Below, in pieces: positions 43,300-54,481 of a DNA stretch of 64,000 bases. The position numbers and the translations under genes are program-made. The notes beneath the pieces were generated by a model, which had not been told where the DNA came from, did no database searches, and saw only the letters and a program-made list of their open reading frames with translations. How positions within the stretch are numbered: the stretch's first letter is position 1; each line of letters begins with the position of its first letter. Source of the stretch: Caulobacter vibrioides OR37. Lineage in GTDB: Bacteria; Pseudomonadota; Alphaproteobacteria; Caulobacterales; Caulobacteraceae. The stretch is taken from contig NZ_APMP01000006.1 in NCBI RefSeq assembly GCF_000372645.1, forward strand, positions 124,001 to 188,000. The letters run 5' to 3'.

Positions 43300-43773
43300 G
43301 TGCGGCCCGATCCTTTCCTCCATCAGTCTATCCCTCACTGCGGCCCCGCTGGCCTGGCCAAAGGCGAGCGGATCCTGCTGTGGATGCTGCGCCAGTGGGT
43401 GGCGGCCCGGGTGCTGGGCGAGGAGCCCAAGGCGCGCCTGTCGAAGACAGCCGGGTCCCTGGTTTCGCCCAGCGTGGCCACGGCCTTCCTTCTGATGATG
43501 ACCGCCGTTGAGGGCCAGATTCGGCGTCCGCTTTGCGTGGCCGCGCCCGGCTGCGGCGACTACGCCGAGGATGAACAGCGGCTGATCACCGCCTGTGGCG
43601 TCTGCCCCGCCTCGCCCGAGATCGCCCAGCGCCTGCTGGAGGCGATGCTGATCCAGCCCGAGGCCGTGACGGTGATGGCGCGCTTCCTGAACACGGCCCT
43701 GGCCCGTGACGGCATGGCCCTGCCGATGCGGTTTGACGAGCCCGAGACGCGCGCTCGTCCCACCCTGCATTAG
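43300..43773 (+). CDS. Hypothetical protein, possibly iron-regulated
   Basis: 157 residues from GTG 43300, with GAGGAG ten bases upstream. Helical, with a short cysteine pattern in the middle (CVAAPGCGDYAEDEQ, then ACGVCPASPE) that could bind a metal. No signal peptide. I do not recognise the family. Fur-like dyads upstream suggest derepression when iron is scarce. Its last four bases overlap the convergent phosphatase gene. Confidence 0.7.
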   Translation: MRPDPFLHQSIPHCGPAGLAKGERILLWMLRQWVAARVLGEEPKARLSKTAGSLVSPSVATAFLLMMTAVEGQIRRPLCVAAPGCGDYAEDEQRLITACGVCPASPEIAQRLLEAMLIQPEAVTVMARFLNTALARDGMALPMRFDEPETRARPTLH

Positions 43774-44252
43774 AGCTTCGCCCAGCCCTCTTCGACCAGC
43801 CGCGTCGCCAGGGCTCTCGAGGCCGTCCTCACATCGTTCCAGGTCACCTCGAACCCGGTTTCGTCGCCATAGTATGGATCCGCCACGGCGCGCCCCTGCC
43901 GCCCCGCCACAAGGTTCAGCAGCAGATCAACCTCGGCCGTGGCGTCGGCCGGGGCGATCCGACGTAGTCCGCTAAGATTGTCGTGGTCCAGGGCGTAGAT
44001 GTGGGTGAAGACGCGAAAGTCGTCCGGCTTCACCTGTCGCGCTCTCAAGCCGCCGATATCCACGCCATGGCGGCGCGCCACGGCGATGGCGCGCGGATCG
44101 GGCGGCTCGCCCTTGTGCCAACCGCCCGTGCCGGCGCTATCGACGACGACGTCTAGGCCGCATCGCTCGGCCTCGGCCCGAAAGGCGCCCTCGGCCAGGG
44201 GAGAGCGACAGATATTGCCCAGGCAGACGAACAGAACCGAGGCCTTGGCCAT
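43770..44252 (-). CDS. Low molecular weight protein-tyrosine phosphatase
   Basis: 160 residues from ATG 44252, which shares one base with the previous stop. The P-loop is CLGNICRSP near the N-terminus, and the general acid lies in DPYYG. Standard length. It dephosphorylates phosphotyrosine or small phosphate esters. Downstream of the 5-oxoprolinase gene in the same transcript. Confidence 0.94.
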   Translation of the reverse strand: MAKASVLFVCLGNICRSPLAEGAFRAEAERCGLDVVVDSAGTGGWHKGEPPDPRAIAVARRHGVDIGGLRARQVKPDDFRVFTHIYALDHDNLSGLRRIAPADATAEVDLLLNLVAGRQGRAVADPYYGDETGFEVTWNDVRTASRALATRLVEEGWAKL

Positions 44253-47200
44253 CACGCCTTGCCCCAACCGCCGCCGCCCGGCGTCTCGATGACGATCGCG
44301 TCGCCCGCGCCGACCTCGACAAGATCGGTGGCGGCCAGCGCCTTGACCGTCCCGTCGGCGCGCTCGACCCAGGCCCCGCCCACCGCGCCGGGTCCGCCGC
44401 CCTCCAGCCCGAAGGGCGGGACGCGCCGGCGGTTGGAGAGCAAGGTCGCGGTCATCGGTTCGCGGAAACGGATCTTTCGCGTCACGCCATCTCCGCCCCG
44501 CCGGGCGCCCGCTCCGCCCGAGCCGCGCCGGATCGAAAAGGCCTCGACCAGCACCGGATAGCGCGTCTCCAGCACCTCCGGATCGGTCAGGCGGCTATTG
44601 GTCATGTGGGTCTGGACCGCGTCGGTCCCGGCGAAATCCGGTCCCGCGCCCGAGCCGCCGCAGATGGTCTCGTAGTACTGCCGCCGGTCGTCGCCGAAGG
44701 TGAAGTTGTTCATCGTCCCCTGGGCGGCCGCCATGACGCCCAGAGCGCCGTAGAGGGCGTCGACCACCACCTGGCTGGTCTCGACATTGCCGGCCACCAC
44801 CGCCGCCGGATAGCGTGGCCGCAGCATCGAGCCCTCGGGAATGATGAGTTCAACCGGCCGCAGGCAGCCGTCGTTCATCGGGATCTCGTCGTCGACGAGG
44901 GTGCGGAACACGTAGAGCGCCGCCGCCCGGCAGATCGAGGCCGGCGCGTTGAAATTGGTCGGGACCTGGTCGCTCGTGCCGGTGAAGTCGACACGCGCCG
45001 TTCGGGCCGCTTGATCCACGTCGATGGACACGCGGACCACCGCCCCGTCGTCCAGTTCATAGGCGAACGACCCGCTCTTCATCGTCGCCAGCACGCGGCG
45101 CACCGCCTCCTCGGCGTTGTCCTGGACGTGGGCCATGTAGGCTTCAACGACCGCTTGGCCGAACTCGGCGACCATGGCGGTCAGGGCCTCGGCCCCGCGC
45201 GCGCAGGCGGCGACCTGGGCCTTGAGGTCGCCGATGTTCTGGTCGGGATTGCGCGCCGGCCACTTGCCCGAGGCCAGCAGAGCCCGGGTCTCGGCCTCGC
45301 GGAAGCGGCCGTCCTCGACCAGCAGGAAGTTCTCGATGAGAACCCCCTCCTCCTCCACCGTTCTGCTGGTCGGCGGCATGGAGCCCGGCGTCACGCCGCC
45401 GATGTCGCCCTGGTGGCCCCGCGCGGCGACGTAGAACATCAAGGCCGCGTTCTGGTCGAAGACCGGCATGACCACCGTGACGTCCGGCAGGTGGGTGCCA
45501 CCGTTGTAGGGGGCGTTCAGCATGTAGACGTCGCCGGGCTTCAGGCCGCGCCCGCTTTCTTCAAGTCCCTCGCGGACGGCCCGCACGCTGTCGCCCATCG
45601 AGCCCAGGTGGACCGGCATGTGCGGGGCGTTGGCGATCAGGTTGCCGGCGCGGTCGAACAGGGCGCAGGAAAAGTCCAGGCGCTCCTTGATGTTCACGGA
45701 ATAGGCGGTGTTCTGCAGGGCGAAGCCCATCTCCTCGGCCACGGCCATGAAGAGGTTGTTGAACACCTCCAGCATGACCGGGTCGGCCTCGGTCCCGATC
45801 GCCTTGCGGGCCGGCAAGGCGACGACGCGATCAAGGATCAGATTCAGGCGAGGATCGACGCTCGCGCGCCAGCCGGGTTCGACGACGGTCGTGCCAGTCG
45901 CTTCGCGGATGATGGCGGGGCCGAGGATCGCGGCGCCGATCGGTAAAGCTTCCCGATCGAAGACGGGGGTAGCGTGAAGCGCCCCGGCCATGCGGGCCTC
46001 GACGGTCGCCATCGCCTGGACTCCCTTGGAGGGGCCGGACTCAAAATCCGGTTCGGAGCCCGCGTCCGAGCGGCCGATCGCCTCCACGGACAAGGTCTCC
46101 ACCACCAGCGGCGTTGTCGGAGAGGTGAAGCCGAAGCGACGCTGGTGCTGATCTTCGAAGGCCGCGCGAACGGCGGCGATGTCATCGAACGGGACGACCA
46201 GCGGCGTATCGGTCCCCGCGTACTTCACGCGCAGGCTGGCGATCGCCTCCACCGAAGCCATCGGCACCTCCTGAGCCCGCAAAGCCACCTCGGCCTCCCC
46301 GGCCAAGACCGCCGCCCGCGCCGCCAGATCGCCCGCGTCGTCGAGCGGCCGCTCGACTGTCTCCTCGCGGATCAGGCGCAGATCAGCCAGGCCCATGCCA
46401 TAGGCGCTGAGCACGCCCGCGAACGGATGGATCATCACCTGGGTCATGCCCAGGGCGTCGGCCACCAGGCAGGCGTGCTGCCCGCCCGCGCCGCCGAAGC
46501 AAGCCAGCACATAGCGGGTGACGTCGTAGCCCCGCTGAATCGAGATCTGCCGCACGGCCTTGGCCATGTTCTCGACGGCGATGGTGACGAAGCCCTCGGC
46601 GATTTCCTGAGGCGTCATGGCCTTGCCGGTCGACGCCGCGATCTCGCCCGCCATCGCCTCGAAGCCGCGCGTGACGGCGTCGACATCCAGCGGCTGGTCG
46701 GCGTCGGGCCCGAACACCTTGGGGAAGAACTCCGGCCGCAGCTTGCCCAGCATGACGTTGCAGTCGGTGACAGTCAGCGGTCCGCCCCGGCGATAGGCGG
46801 CCGGTCCCGGGACCGCGCCGGCCGAGGCCGGCCCCACGCGCAGGCGCGCGCCGTCGAACGCACAGATCGAGCCGCCGCCCGCCGCCACCGTGTGGATATT
46901 CATCATCGGCGCGCGCATCCGCACGCCGGCGACCACCGTCTCGAAGGCCCGCTCGTACTCCCCGGCATAGTGGCAGACGTCGGTCGAGGTGCCGCCCATG
47001 TCGAAGCCGATCACGCGCTCGAAGCCCGCCGCCGCGGCTGTCCGCGCCATGCCGACCACGCCGCCGGCCGGACCGGACAGGATGGCGTCCTTGCCCCGAA
47101 AAGCCCGCGCGTCGGTCAGGCCGCCGTTCGACTGCATGAAGAGCAGCCGCGTATCGCGGCCCAGCGCGTCCGCCACCTGGTCCACATAGCGGCGCAGGAT

Positions 47201-47848
47201 CGGCGAGAGGTAGGCGTCCACGACCGTGGTGTCCCCACGCCCGACCAGCTTCATCAGCGGGCTGACATCGTGACTGACCGAGACCTGGGTGAAGCCGATC
47301 TCGCGGGCGATCGCCGCCACCCGCGCCTCGTGGTCCGTGAAGCGGAAGCCGTGCAGCAGCACGATCGCGACGGCGCGGAAGCCGGCGTCGAACGCGGCCT
47401 TCAGGCCGGCGCGCGCGGCGCCTTCGTCCAGCGGCCGCAGAACCTGTCCCTCGACGCCGATCCGCCCGTCGATCTCGACCACACGGTCGTAGAGGGCTTC
47501 CGGCTTGACGATATGGCGCTCGAACAGCTTCGGCCGCGCCTGGTAGCCGATCCTCAAGGCGTCGGCGTGGCCAGCGGTGATCGCCAGGACCGTCGGCTCG
47601 CCCTTGCGCTCGAGTAGGGCGTTGGTGGCGACGGTGGTGCCCATCTTGACCGCGTCGACGCGCGCGCCCTCGGGCAGCAGCACGCGAACCCCCGCCACGG
47701 CGGCGTCGGCGTAGCGTTCGGGATTTTCCGACAGCAGCTTGTGGGTGACCAGCGATCCATCCGGCCGCCGCGCGACGATATCGGTGAACGTGCCGCCGCG
47801 ATCGATCCAGAACTCCCAGCCGCGCGGCTGCTGATCGGTGGCGCTCAT
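44252..47848 (-). CDS. ATP-dependent 5-oxoprolinase, fused HyuA-HyuB type
   Basis: 1198 residues. The N-terminal half (HyuA-like, to about residue 680) has [53 protein letters not shown] and [12 protein letters not shown]. The second half (HyuB-like) starts near residue 683 with [40 protein letters not shown] and [19 protein letters not shown]. This is the single-chain form, as in eukaryotic OPLAH. It opens 5-oxoproline to glutamate with ATP. A hydantoinase role is the alternative. Confidence 0.92.
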   Translation of the reverse strand: MSATDQQPRGWEFWIDRGGTFTDIVARRPDGSLVTHKLLSENPERYADAAVAGVRVLLPEGARVDAVKMGTTVATNALLERKGEPTVLAITAGHADALRIGYQARPKLFERHIVKPEALYDRVVEIDGRIGVEGQVLRPLDEGAARAGLKAAFDAGFRAVAIVLLHGFRFTDHEARVAAIAREIGFTQVSVSHDVSPLMKLVGRGDTTVVDAYLSPILRRYVDQVADALGRDTRLLFMQSNGGLTDARAFRGKDAILSGPAGGVVGMARTAAAAGFERVIGFDMGGTSTDVCHYAGEYERAFETVVAGVRMRAPMMNIHTVAAGGGSICAFDGARLRVGPASAGAVPGPAAYRRGGPLTVTDCNVMLGKLRPEFFPKVFGPDADQPLDVDAVTRGFEAMAGEIAASTGKAMTPQEIAEGFVTIAVENMAKAVRQISIQRGYDVTRYVLACFGGAGGQHACLVADALGMTQVMIHPFAGVLSAYGMGLADLRLIREETVERPLDDAGDLAARAAVLAGEAEVALRAQEVPMASVEAIASLRVKYAGTDTPLVVPFDDIAAVRAAFEDQHQRRFGFTSPTTPLVVETLSVEAIGRSDAGSEPDFESGPSKGVQAMATVEARMAGALHATPVFDREALPIGAAILGPAIIREATGTTVVEPGWRASVDPRLNLILDRVVALPARKAIGTEADPVMLEVFNNLFMAVAEEMGFALQNTAYSVNIKERLDFSCALFDRAGNLIANAPHMPVHLGSMGDSVRAVREGLEESGRGLKPGDVYMLNAPYNGGTHLPDVTVVMPVFDQNAALMFYVAARGHQGDIGGVTPGSMPPTSRTVEEEGVLIENFLLVEDGRFREAETRALLASGKWPARNPDQNIGDLKAQVAACARGAEALTAMVAEFGQAVVEAYMAHVQDNAEEAVRRVLATMKSGSFAYELDDGAVVRVSIDVDQAARTARVDFTGTSDQVPTNFNAPASICRAAALYVFRTLVDDEIPMNDGCLRPVELIIPEGSMLRPRYPAAVVAGNVETSQVVVDALYGALGVMAAAQGTMNNFTFGDDRRQYYETICGGSGAGPDFAGTDAVQTHMTNSRLTDPEVLETRYPVLVEAFSIRRGSGGAGARRGGDGVTRKIRFREPMTATLLSNRRRVPPFGLEGGGPGAVGGAWVERADGTVKALAATDLVEVGAGDAIVIETPGGGGWGKA

Positions 47849-47896
47849 GAGGGGACGGAACTCCTTGGCTCCGTCCCCTCATAGCGGCTGGGCCGC

Positions 47897-48472
47897 CTAC
47901 TTCAACAGCCCCGTCAACTCCGCCACCTGCCAGACGCCCAGCAGCAGGAAGATCGCCGCCGCGCCCATGCGGACATACTTCAGCGGCACGATCTTGGTCG
48001 CGGCCTCGCCCAGATAGACGGCCGGGACGTTGGCCAGCATCATGCCCAGGGTGGTGCCGGCGGCGACCCAGGCGATCGAGTGGAACTTGGCGCCCAGGGC
48101 CACGGTGGCGATCTGGGTCTTGTCGCCCATCTCGACCAGGAAGAAGGCCACGGCGGTGGTCAGGAAGACGCCGTAGCGGCCCGGTTCCTTCTGCTCCTCG
48201 TCATCGGCCTTGTCCGGGATCAGGGCCCAGGCGGCCATGGCGATGAACGAGACGGCGAGCACCCATTTGAACCAGGCGCCGCTGAGGAAGTCCGACACCC
48301 AGTAGCCGACGGTGGCGGCCAGGGCGTGGTTGAACAGGGTGGCGACCAGGATGCCCAGAATGATCGGAACGGGCTTCTTGAAACGCGTGGCCAGGATGAT
48401 GGCCAGCAGCTGGGTCTTGTCGCCGATCTCGGCGATGGCGACGACCAGGGTCGAGGCGAGCAGGGCTTCCAC
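47897..48472 (-). CDS. TMEM165/GDT1-family (UPF0016) cation exporter
   Basis: 191 residues from GTG 48472, chosen because GGAGG lies 9 bases upstream. Two inverted repeats each carry the family motif: AEIGDKTQLLA and VEMGDKTQIAT. Six or seven helices. Members move manganese or calcium out of the cytoplasm; in bacteria several are manganese exporters. The structured leader at 48481-48622 would fit metal control. Confidence 0.93.
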   Translation of the reverse strand: MEALLASTLVVAIAEIGDKTQLLAIILATRFKKPVPIILGILVATLFNHALAATVGYWVSDFLSGAWFKWVLAVSFIAMAAWALIPDKADDEEQKEPGRYGVFLTTAVAFFLVEMGDKTQIATVALGAKFHSIAWVAAGTTLGMMLANVPAVYLGEAATKIVPLKYVRMGAAAIFLLLGVWQVAELTGLLK

Positions 48473-48480
48473 TGAAATAA

Positions 48481-48622
48481 TCCTCCGGGCCGGGCGCATG
48501 CCAATAGCGTCGATGCCCCACCCGGCCCGGATAGAGATCGGCGCCATTGGTCTCGCCAAGGAAGCTGCAAGTCCGCTTCCCTTCCCCGCGCCATGGCTCC
48601 CTCTCGAAAGAAAAGAGACCAA
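48481..48622 (-). ncRNA. Structured mRNA leader of the GDT1 gene, yybP-ykoY-like candidate
   Basis: Minus strand. TTGGTCTC (48622-48615) pairs perfectly with GAGACCAA (48554-48547), enclosing a GGAAGC/GCTTCC hairpin. The 3' side holds GGCGAGACC, close to the conserved GCAAGACC of manganese riboswitches, but the usual GGGGAGUAG on the 5' side is only loosely matched (AGAGGGAGCC). A 10-bp perfect stem (48530-48521 with 48494-48485) follows and runs into the GGAGG of the GDT1 gene, so it could mask the ribosome site. Confidence 0.45.
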
Positions 48623-48712
48623 GTGTGTTGACGACGGGGCCCGCTGATAGGCGCGGGCGGCTACTCCCCAAAGGTGAGGGGCGTGTAGCCTCTAGCGATC
48701 CCCGGGTCAATC

Positions 48713-48822
48713 TCCCTTCCCCCTTGATGGGGGAAGGGGCGGGGTATGGGGGTGATGCGGCGGTTCAGCCACACAGGTCGTAGATCACCCCCACCCTACT
48801 CTCCCCCATCAAGGGGAAGGGA
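48713..48822. repeat. Long palindromic intergenic element
   Basis: Outer arms TCCCTTCCCCCTTGATGGGG (from 48713) and CTCCCCCATCAAGGGGAAGG (to 48822) are inverted near-copies. Inner arms GGGGGTGAT (48748-48756) and ATCACCCCC (48784-48792) extend the hairpin. It ends exactly at the stop codon of the DUF2793 gene. It looks like a dispersed MITE- or REP-type element; 48623-48712 shows no gene. Confidence 0.7.
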
Positions 48823-49572
48823 TCAGACGGATTGGGGCGCGTCGAAGCGCATCAGATGGATCGCCACCCGCACCTTTCCGCTGACGAAATTGCCGCCGAC
48901 CGCGGTCAACACCACCGGCGTATCGGCGTAATAGGCCGTCGGGCCGACAACGCCGACATTGCTGGAATTCCTGGCCACGCCCAGCGAACCGCCGAACTTG
49001 CTGGTCTCGCCCGAGACGCCACAATTGTAGGACGCCGCCCCGGTCACGGCGACCGTGGTCCGGGTCGAGACCGCCAGAACGATGGCGCGGCTGGGAATGG
49101 CGATGCTGGTCGCGGTGGAAACGCCCGACAGGGTCACTTCCTGCTCCAGGATCTCCAGCCGCGTCGTGGCGAGGTTCGGCGAGGCGGCGGCGGTCAGGTT
49201 GCGGAAGGTGGCCGACAGCGGCGTCCAGGCCGCTCCGTCGAAGACGACCATTTGGTTCTCGTCCTTCACCCAGGCCAGCACGCCTTCGGCCGGAGCCAGC
49301 GGCTCCCAGGCGCCGGACTCGAAGCGCATCAGGGTTCCAACGGACTGGCCGGCCCAGGCCGCGCCCGTGGCGCTGGCCGGCAAGATCCAGACGCCGCCCG
49401 CGACCGGAGTGGCAGGCTGGGCAGCAACGCCACGGCTCTCGACGGCCAGTTGGACGAGCCCGTCCAGCCGCGCGAGACTTTCGTTGATCGGGATGTGTTT
49501 CTGGGCCTGGGCGGCGACCACATAGGGCAGGCCCAGGCGGGGCGTGACGTCGTCGAAGATCGGGTCGGACAT
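48823..49572 (-). CDS. Phage-type DUF2793 protein
   Basis: 249 residues from ATG 49572. RLGLPYVVAAQAQKHIPINE, SLARLDGLVQLAVESR, GVWILPASATGAAWAGQ and MVVFDGAAWTPL match DUF2793, found in phage tail regions and gene transfer agents of alphaproteobacteria. The C-terminal half is a Gly/Ser/Val-rich beta domain. No other phage gene is nearby, so it is an isolated member. Confidence 0.82.
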   Translation of the reverse strand: MSDPIFDDVTPRLGLPYVVAAQAQKHIPINESLARLDGLVQLAVESRGVAAQPATPVAGGVWILPASATGAAWAGQSVGTLMRFESGAWEPLAPAEGVLAWVKDENQMVVFDGAAWTPLSATFRNLTAAASPNLATTRLEILEQEVTLSGVSTATSIAIPSRAIVLAVSTRTTVAVTGAASYNCGVSGETSKFGGSLGVARNSSNVGVVGPTAYYADTPVVLTAVGGNFVSGKVRVAIHLMRFDAPQSV

Positions 49573-49669
49573 TGGGGCGCGGCTCCTGGAGCGAGTTCGA
49601 GATCGCTCCAGCATCAGACCGCCGCGAAGACCGGGGACAGGCGACCGCCCGTCCCCGTGGTTCGCCCGC

Positions 49670-50677
49670 CTATTCGGCGGCGAAAGCCAAATGATTTCCG
49701 GACGTCAGGGCCGTCTTGGCCGCCAGTTCGGCCTTGGCCTGCTCGTACTCGGCGGAGAATTTGGCGATGAGTTCGGCGGCTGGAAGCACGTCCTTGATCG
49801 CGCCGATCCCCTGCCCCGAACCCCAGATGTCGCGCCAGGCCTTGGCCTCCTGGTTGCCGCCCGAGCCGAAGCTCATCTTGGACGGATCGCTCTGGGGCAG
49901 GTTGTCGGGATCGAGGCCCGCGGCGACGATCGACGAGCGCAGGTAGTTGCCGTGCACGCCGGTAAACAGGTTCGAATAGACGATGCCGTCGGCCTGCCCC
50001 TCGACGATGGCGCGCTTGTAGCCCTCGACGGCGTTCGCCTCCTCGGTGGCGATGAAGGCCGAGCCGATATAGGCCAGGTCCGCGCCCATGGCCTGGGCGG
50101 CCAGGATCGAACGTCCGCAGGCGATCGAGCCGGACAGCGCTACCGGGCCGTCGAACCACTGGCGGATTTCCTGGATCAGGGCGAACGGCGACAGGGTGCC
50201 GGCATGGCCGCCCGCGCCGGCGGCCACGGGAATCAGGCCGTCGGCGCCCTTCTCGATGGCCTTGCGCGCGAAGCGGTCGGTGATGACGTCATGCAGGGTG
50301 ATCCCGCCATAGGCGTGGATCGCCTGGTTCAGGTCCTCGCGAGCGCCGAGCGAGGTTATGATGACCGGAACCTTGTATTTCACGCACAGCTCGATGTCCT
50401 CCTCGAGCCGATTGTTGGTCTTGTGCACGATCTGGTTGACGGCGAACGGCGCCGACGGCGCCTCCGGGTGGGCCTTGTCATAGGCCGCCAGTTCCTCGGT
50501 GATCCGGGCCAGCCACTCGTCCAACTGCGCGATGGGGCGGGCGTTCAGCGACGGGAAGGACCCGACGATGCCAGCCTTGCATTGGGCGATCACCAGGTCC
50601 GGATTGCTGATGATGAACAGCGGCGAGGCGATGACCGGAAGACGCAGGCGGTCGCGCAGGATCGGCGGCAAGGCCAT
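49670..50677 (-). CDS. Nitronate monooxygenase family flavoenzyme
   Basis: 335 residues from ATG 50677 (GGGGAG six bases upstream). TIM-barrel FMN-binding protein: LRLPVIASPLFIISNPDLVI, GIVGSFPSLNARP, DGLIPVAAGAGGHAG and LSGSIACGRSILAAQAMGAD are family landmarks. It oxidises alkyl nitronates; many members have unknown physiological substrates. Divergent from the mutase genes. Confidence 0.9.
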   Translation of the reverse strand: MALPPILRDRLRLPVIASPLFIISNPDLVIAQCKAGIVGSFPSLNARPIAQLDEWLARITEELAAYDKAHPEAPSAPFAVNQIVHKTNNRLEEDIELCVKYKVPVIITSLGAREDLNQAIHAYGGITLHDVITDRFARKAIEKGADGLIPVAAGAGGHAGTLSPFALIQEIRQWFDGPVALSGSIACGRSILAAQAMGADLAYIGSAFIATEEANAVEGYKRAIVEGQADGIVYSNLFTGVHGNYLRSSIVAAGLDPDNLPQSDPSKMSFGSGGNQEAKAWRDIWGSGQGIGAIKDVLPAAELIAKFSAEYEQAKAELAAKTALTSGNHLAFAAE

Positions 50678-50737
50678 GGAGGAGCTCCCCTTTGGAGTTC
50701 GGCTTGAAACGCCGAATATATGAACGGCGATCAGATT

Positions 50738-50749
50738 AAACGCGCGTTT
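50738..50749. promoter_or_regulatory. Palindrome between the divergent monooxygenase and mutase genes
   Basis: AAACGCGCGTTT is a perfect 12-bp palindrome midway between the two starts, of the AAACG-CGTTT form used by many TetR-family repressors. The nearby TTCGGC/GCCGAA stem (50698-50716) is in the leader of the monooxygenase. No TetR gene is adjacent. Confidence 0.4.
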
Positions 50750-50858
50750 GGCTTCGATGCAAGGCGCGGTGACGCCGGCGCGAGGCTTGACGGCCCCAAC
50801 GGCAGCGGCGCATCTCGTTGCGAAAGACAAGAATGCTGCAATGCAGGAGAGAGGCGCC

Positions 50859-52319
50859 TTGACCATCGCGACGCCACTGGCCGAGGAATTTGGCGCTGAA
50901 GGCGACGAGGCCGCCCGCGCTCGCTGGATGGCCTTGGTCGAGAAGACCTTGAAGGGGCAGAGCTTCGACGAAGCCCTGACGGTCACGACGCCCGATGGCT
51001 TGACCATACAGCCGCTCTACACCGCGCGAGACGGCGTGGTGGTGGCCCGCGATCTGCGGCCCCGCGATATCGACCGTCCCTGGGACGTGCGGACCCGCGC
51101 CGCTCATCCCGATCCCGAACGCGCCGCCCAGGAGATTCTGACCGATCTGGAAAACGGCGCGGCCTCGGTTCTGCTGCGGATCGATCCGACAGGCGTCGAC
51201 GGCGTCGCCATCGGCTCGGCGAATGATCTTTCGCGGGCGCTATCGGGCGTGATGCTGGATCTCGCGCCGGTCGCCCTGGACGCCGGTTTCCTGGGCCCCA
51301 AGGCCGCGGACTGGCTGGGCGCCCTGGCCAAGGCGGCGCCCAACGCGCCCCTGACCTTCCATCTCGATCCGCTGACGGCCTTCGCCCAGGCTGGCGCCAG
51401 CCCGGGTCCGATCGAGAGCCACGTCTTCAACGCCGCCACCGTCGCGTCGCGTCTGGCCGAGACCTACGTCAAGGCCAGCCTGTTCCTGGCGACGGGCCGC
51501 GCGGCCCACGAGGCCGGCGGCTCTAACACCGAGGAGCTGGCGATGATGACCGCCAGCGCCCTGACCTACGCCAAAGCCCTGGTGCGGTCGGGCCTTTCGA
51601 TGGAAGACGCCTTCGGTCGTATCGTCCTGGGCGTCAGCCTGGACGGCGAATACTTCACCGGCGTGGCCAAGGTCCGCGCCGCCAAGGCGATGTGGGCGCG
51701 CCTGACCCAGGCCTGCGGCGTCGCCGTCCCGCCCCGGATCGAGGCCCGCTCGTCGCGGCGGATGCTGGCCAAGGCCGACGCCTGGACGAATCTGCTGCGC
51801 CTGACCTCGGCTGGGTTCGCCGGCGCGGTCGGCGGCGCGGACGCCATCGTGCTGGACGCCTTCACCGACGCCATCGGCCTGCCCACCGCGTTCGCCCGCC
51901 GTCAGGCCCGCAACACCCAGCTCGTTTTGATGGAAGAGAGCAATCTGGGCCGCGTCGCCGATCCGGCCGGCGGGGCCTGGTATCTGGACAGCCTGACGGA
52001 CCAGCTGGCCCGCGCCGCCTGGGGCGGCTTCCAGGCCATCGAGGCCGCCGGGGGGCTGATCAAGGCGCTGGAAAGCGGCGGGATCGCCGACGCCGTGACC
52101 AAGGCCCGCGTCGCCCAGCAAGCCGCCTTCGCCGACAAATCCCGCAAGATCCTGGGGGTCACGGTCTTCCCCAACGCCGACGACAAGACGCCTGAGGTCG
52201 AGACGCCGGACGCGTCCGCCTTCGCCGTCGCCGCGCCCGATGTCCGCCTGCCCGGACCCGACAGCCACTGCCCGGCCCTGACGCCCGTGCGTTTCGCCGC
52301 CGCCTTCGAAGGCGCCTGA
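50859..52319 (+). CDS. mutA: Methylmalonyl-CoA mutase small subunit
   Basis: 486 residues from TTG 50859, preferred because AGGAGAG is 7 bases upstream and the next residues ([18 protein letters not shown], then LVEKTLKG) match the family start. ATG 50841 is the alternative. The barrel domain has [40 protein letters not shown] and [13 protein letters not shown]. No cobalamin-like domain follows, so it is shorter than the classic subunit. It pairs with MutB four bases downstream. Confidence 0.9.
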   Translation: MTIATPLAEEFGAEGDEAARARWMALVEKTLKGQSFDEALTVTTPDGLTIQPLYTARDGVVVARDLRPRDIDRPWDVRTRAAHPDPERAAQEILTDLENGAASVLLRIDPTGVDGVAIGSANDLSRALSGVMLDLAPVALDAGFLGPKAADWLGALAKAAPNAPLTFHLDPLTAFAQAGASPGPIESHVFNAATVASRLAETYVKASLFLATGRAAHEAGGSNTEELAMMTASALTYAKALVRSGLSMEDAFGRIVLGVSLDGEYFTGVAKVRAAKAMWARLTQACGVAVPPRIEARSSRRMLAKADAWTNLLRLTSAGFAGAVGGADAIVLDAFTDAIGLPTAFARRQARNTQLVLMEESNLGRVADPAGGAWYLDSLTDQLARAAWGGFQAIEAAGGLIKALESGGIADAVTKARVAQQAAFADKSRKILGVTVFPNADDKTPEVETPDASAFAVAAPDVRLPGPDSHCPALTPVRFAAAFEGA

Positions 52320-52323
52320 GATC

Positions 52324-54474
<2,151 letters not shown>

Positions 54475-54481
54475 GGTCCGG

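Noticed and set aside
45974-47617. 547-codon plus-strand open frame opposite the 5-oxoprolinase
   Set aside because: High-GC antisense shadow; the minus-strand gene is full length with clear motifs.
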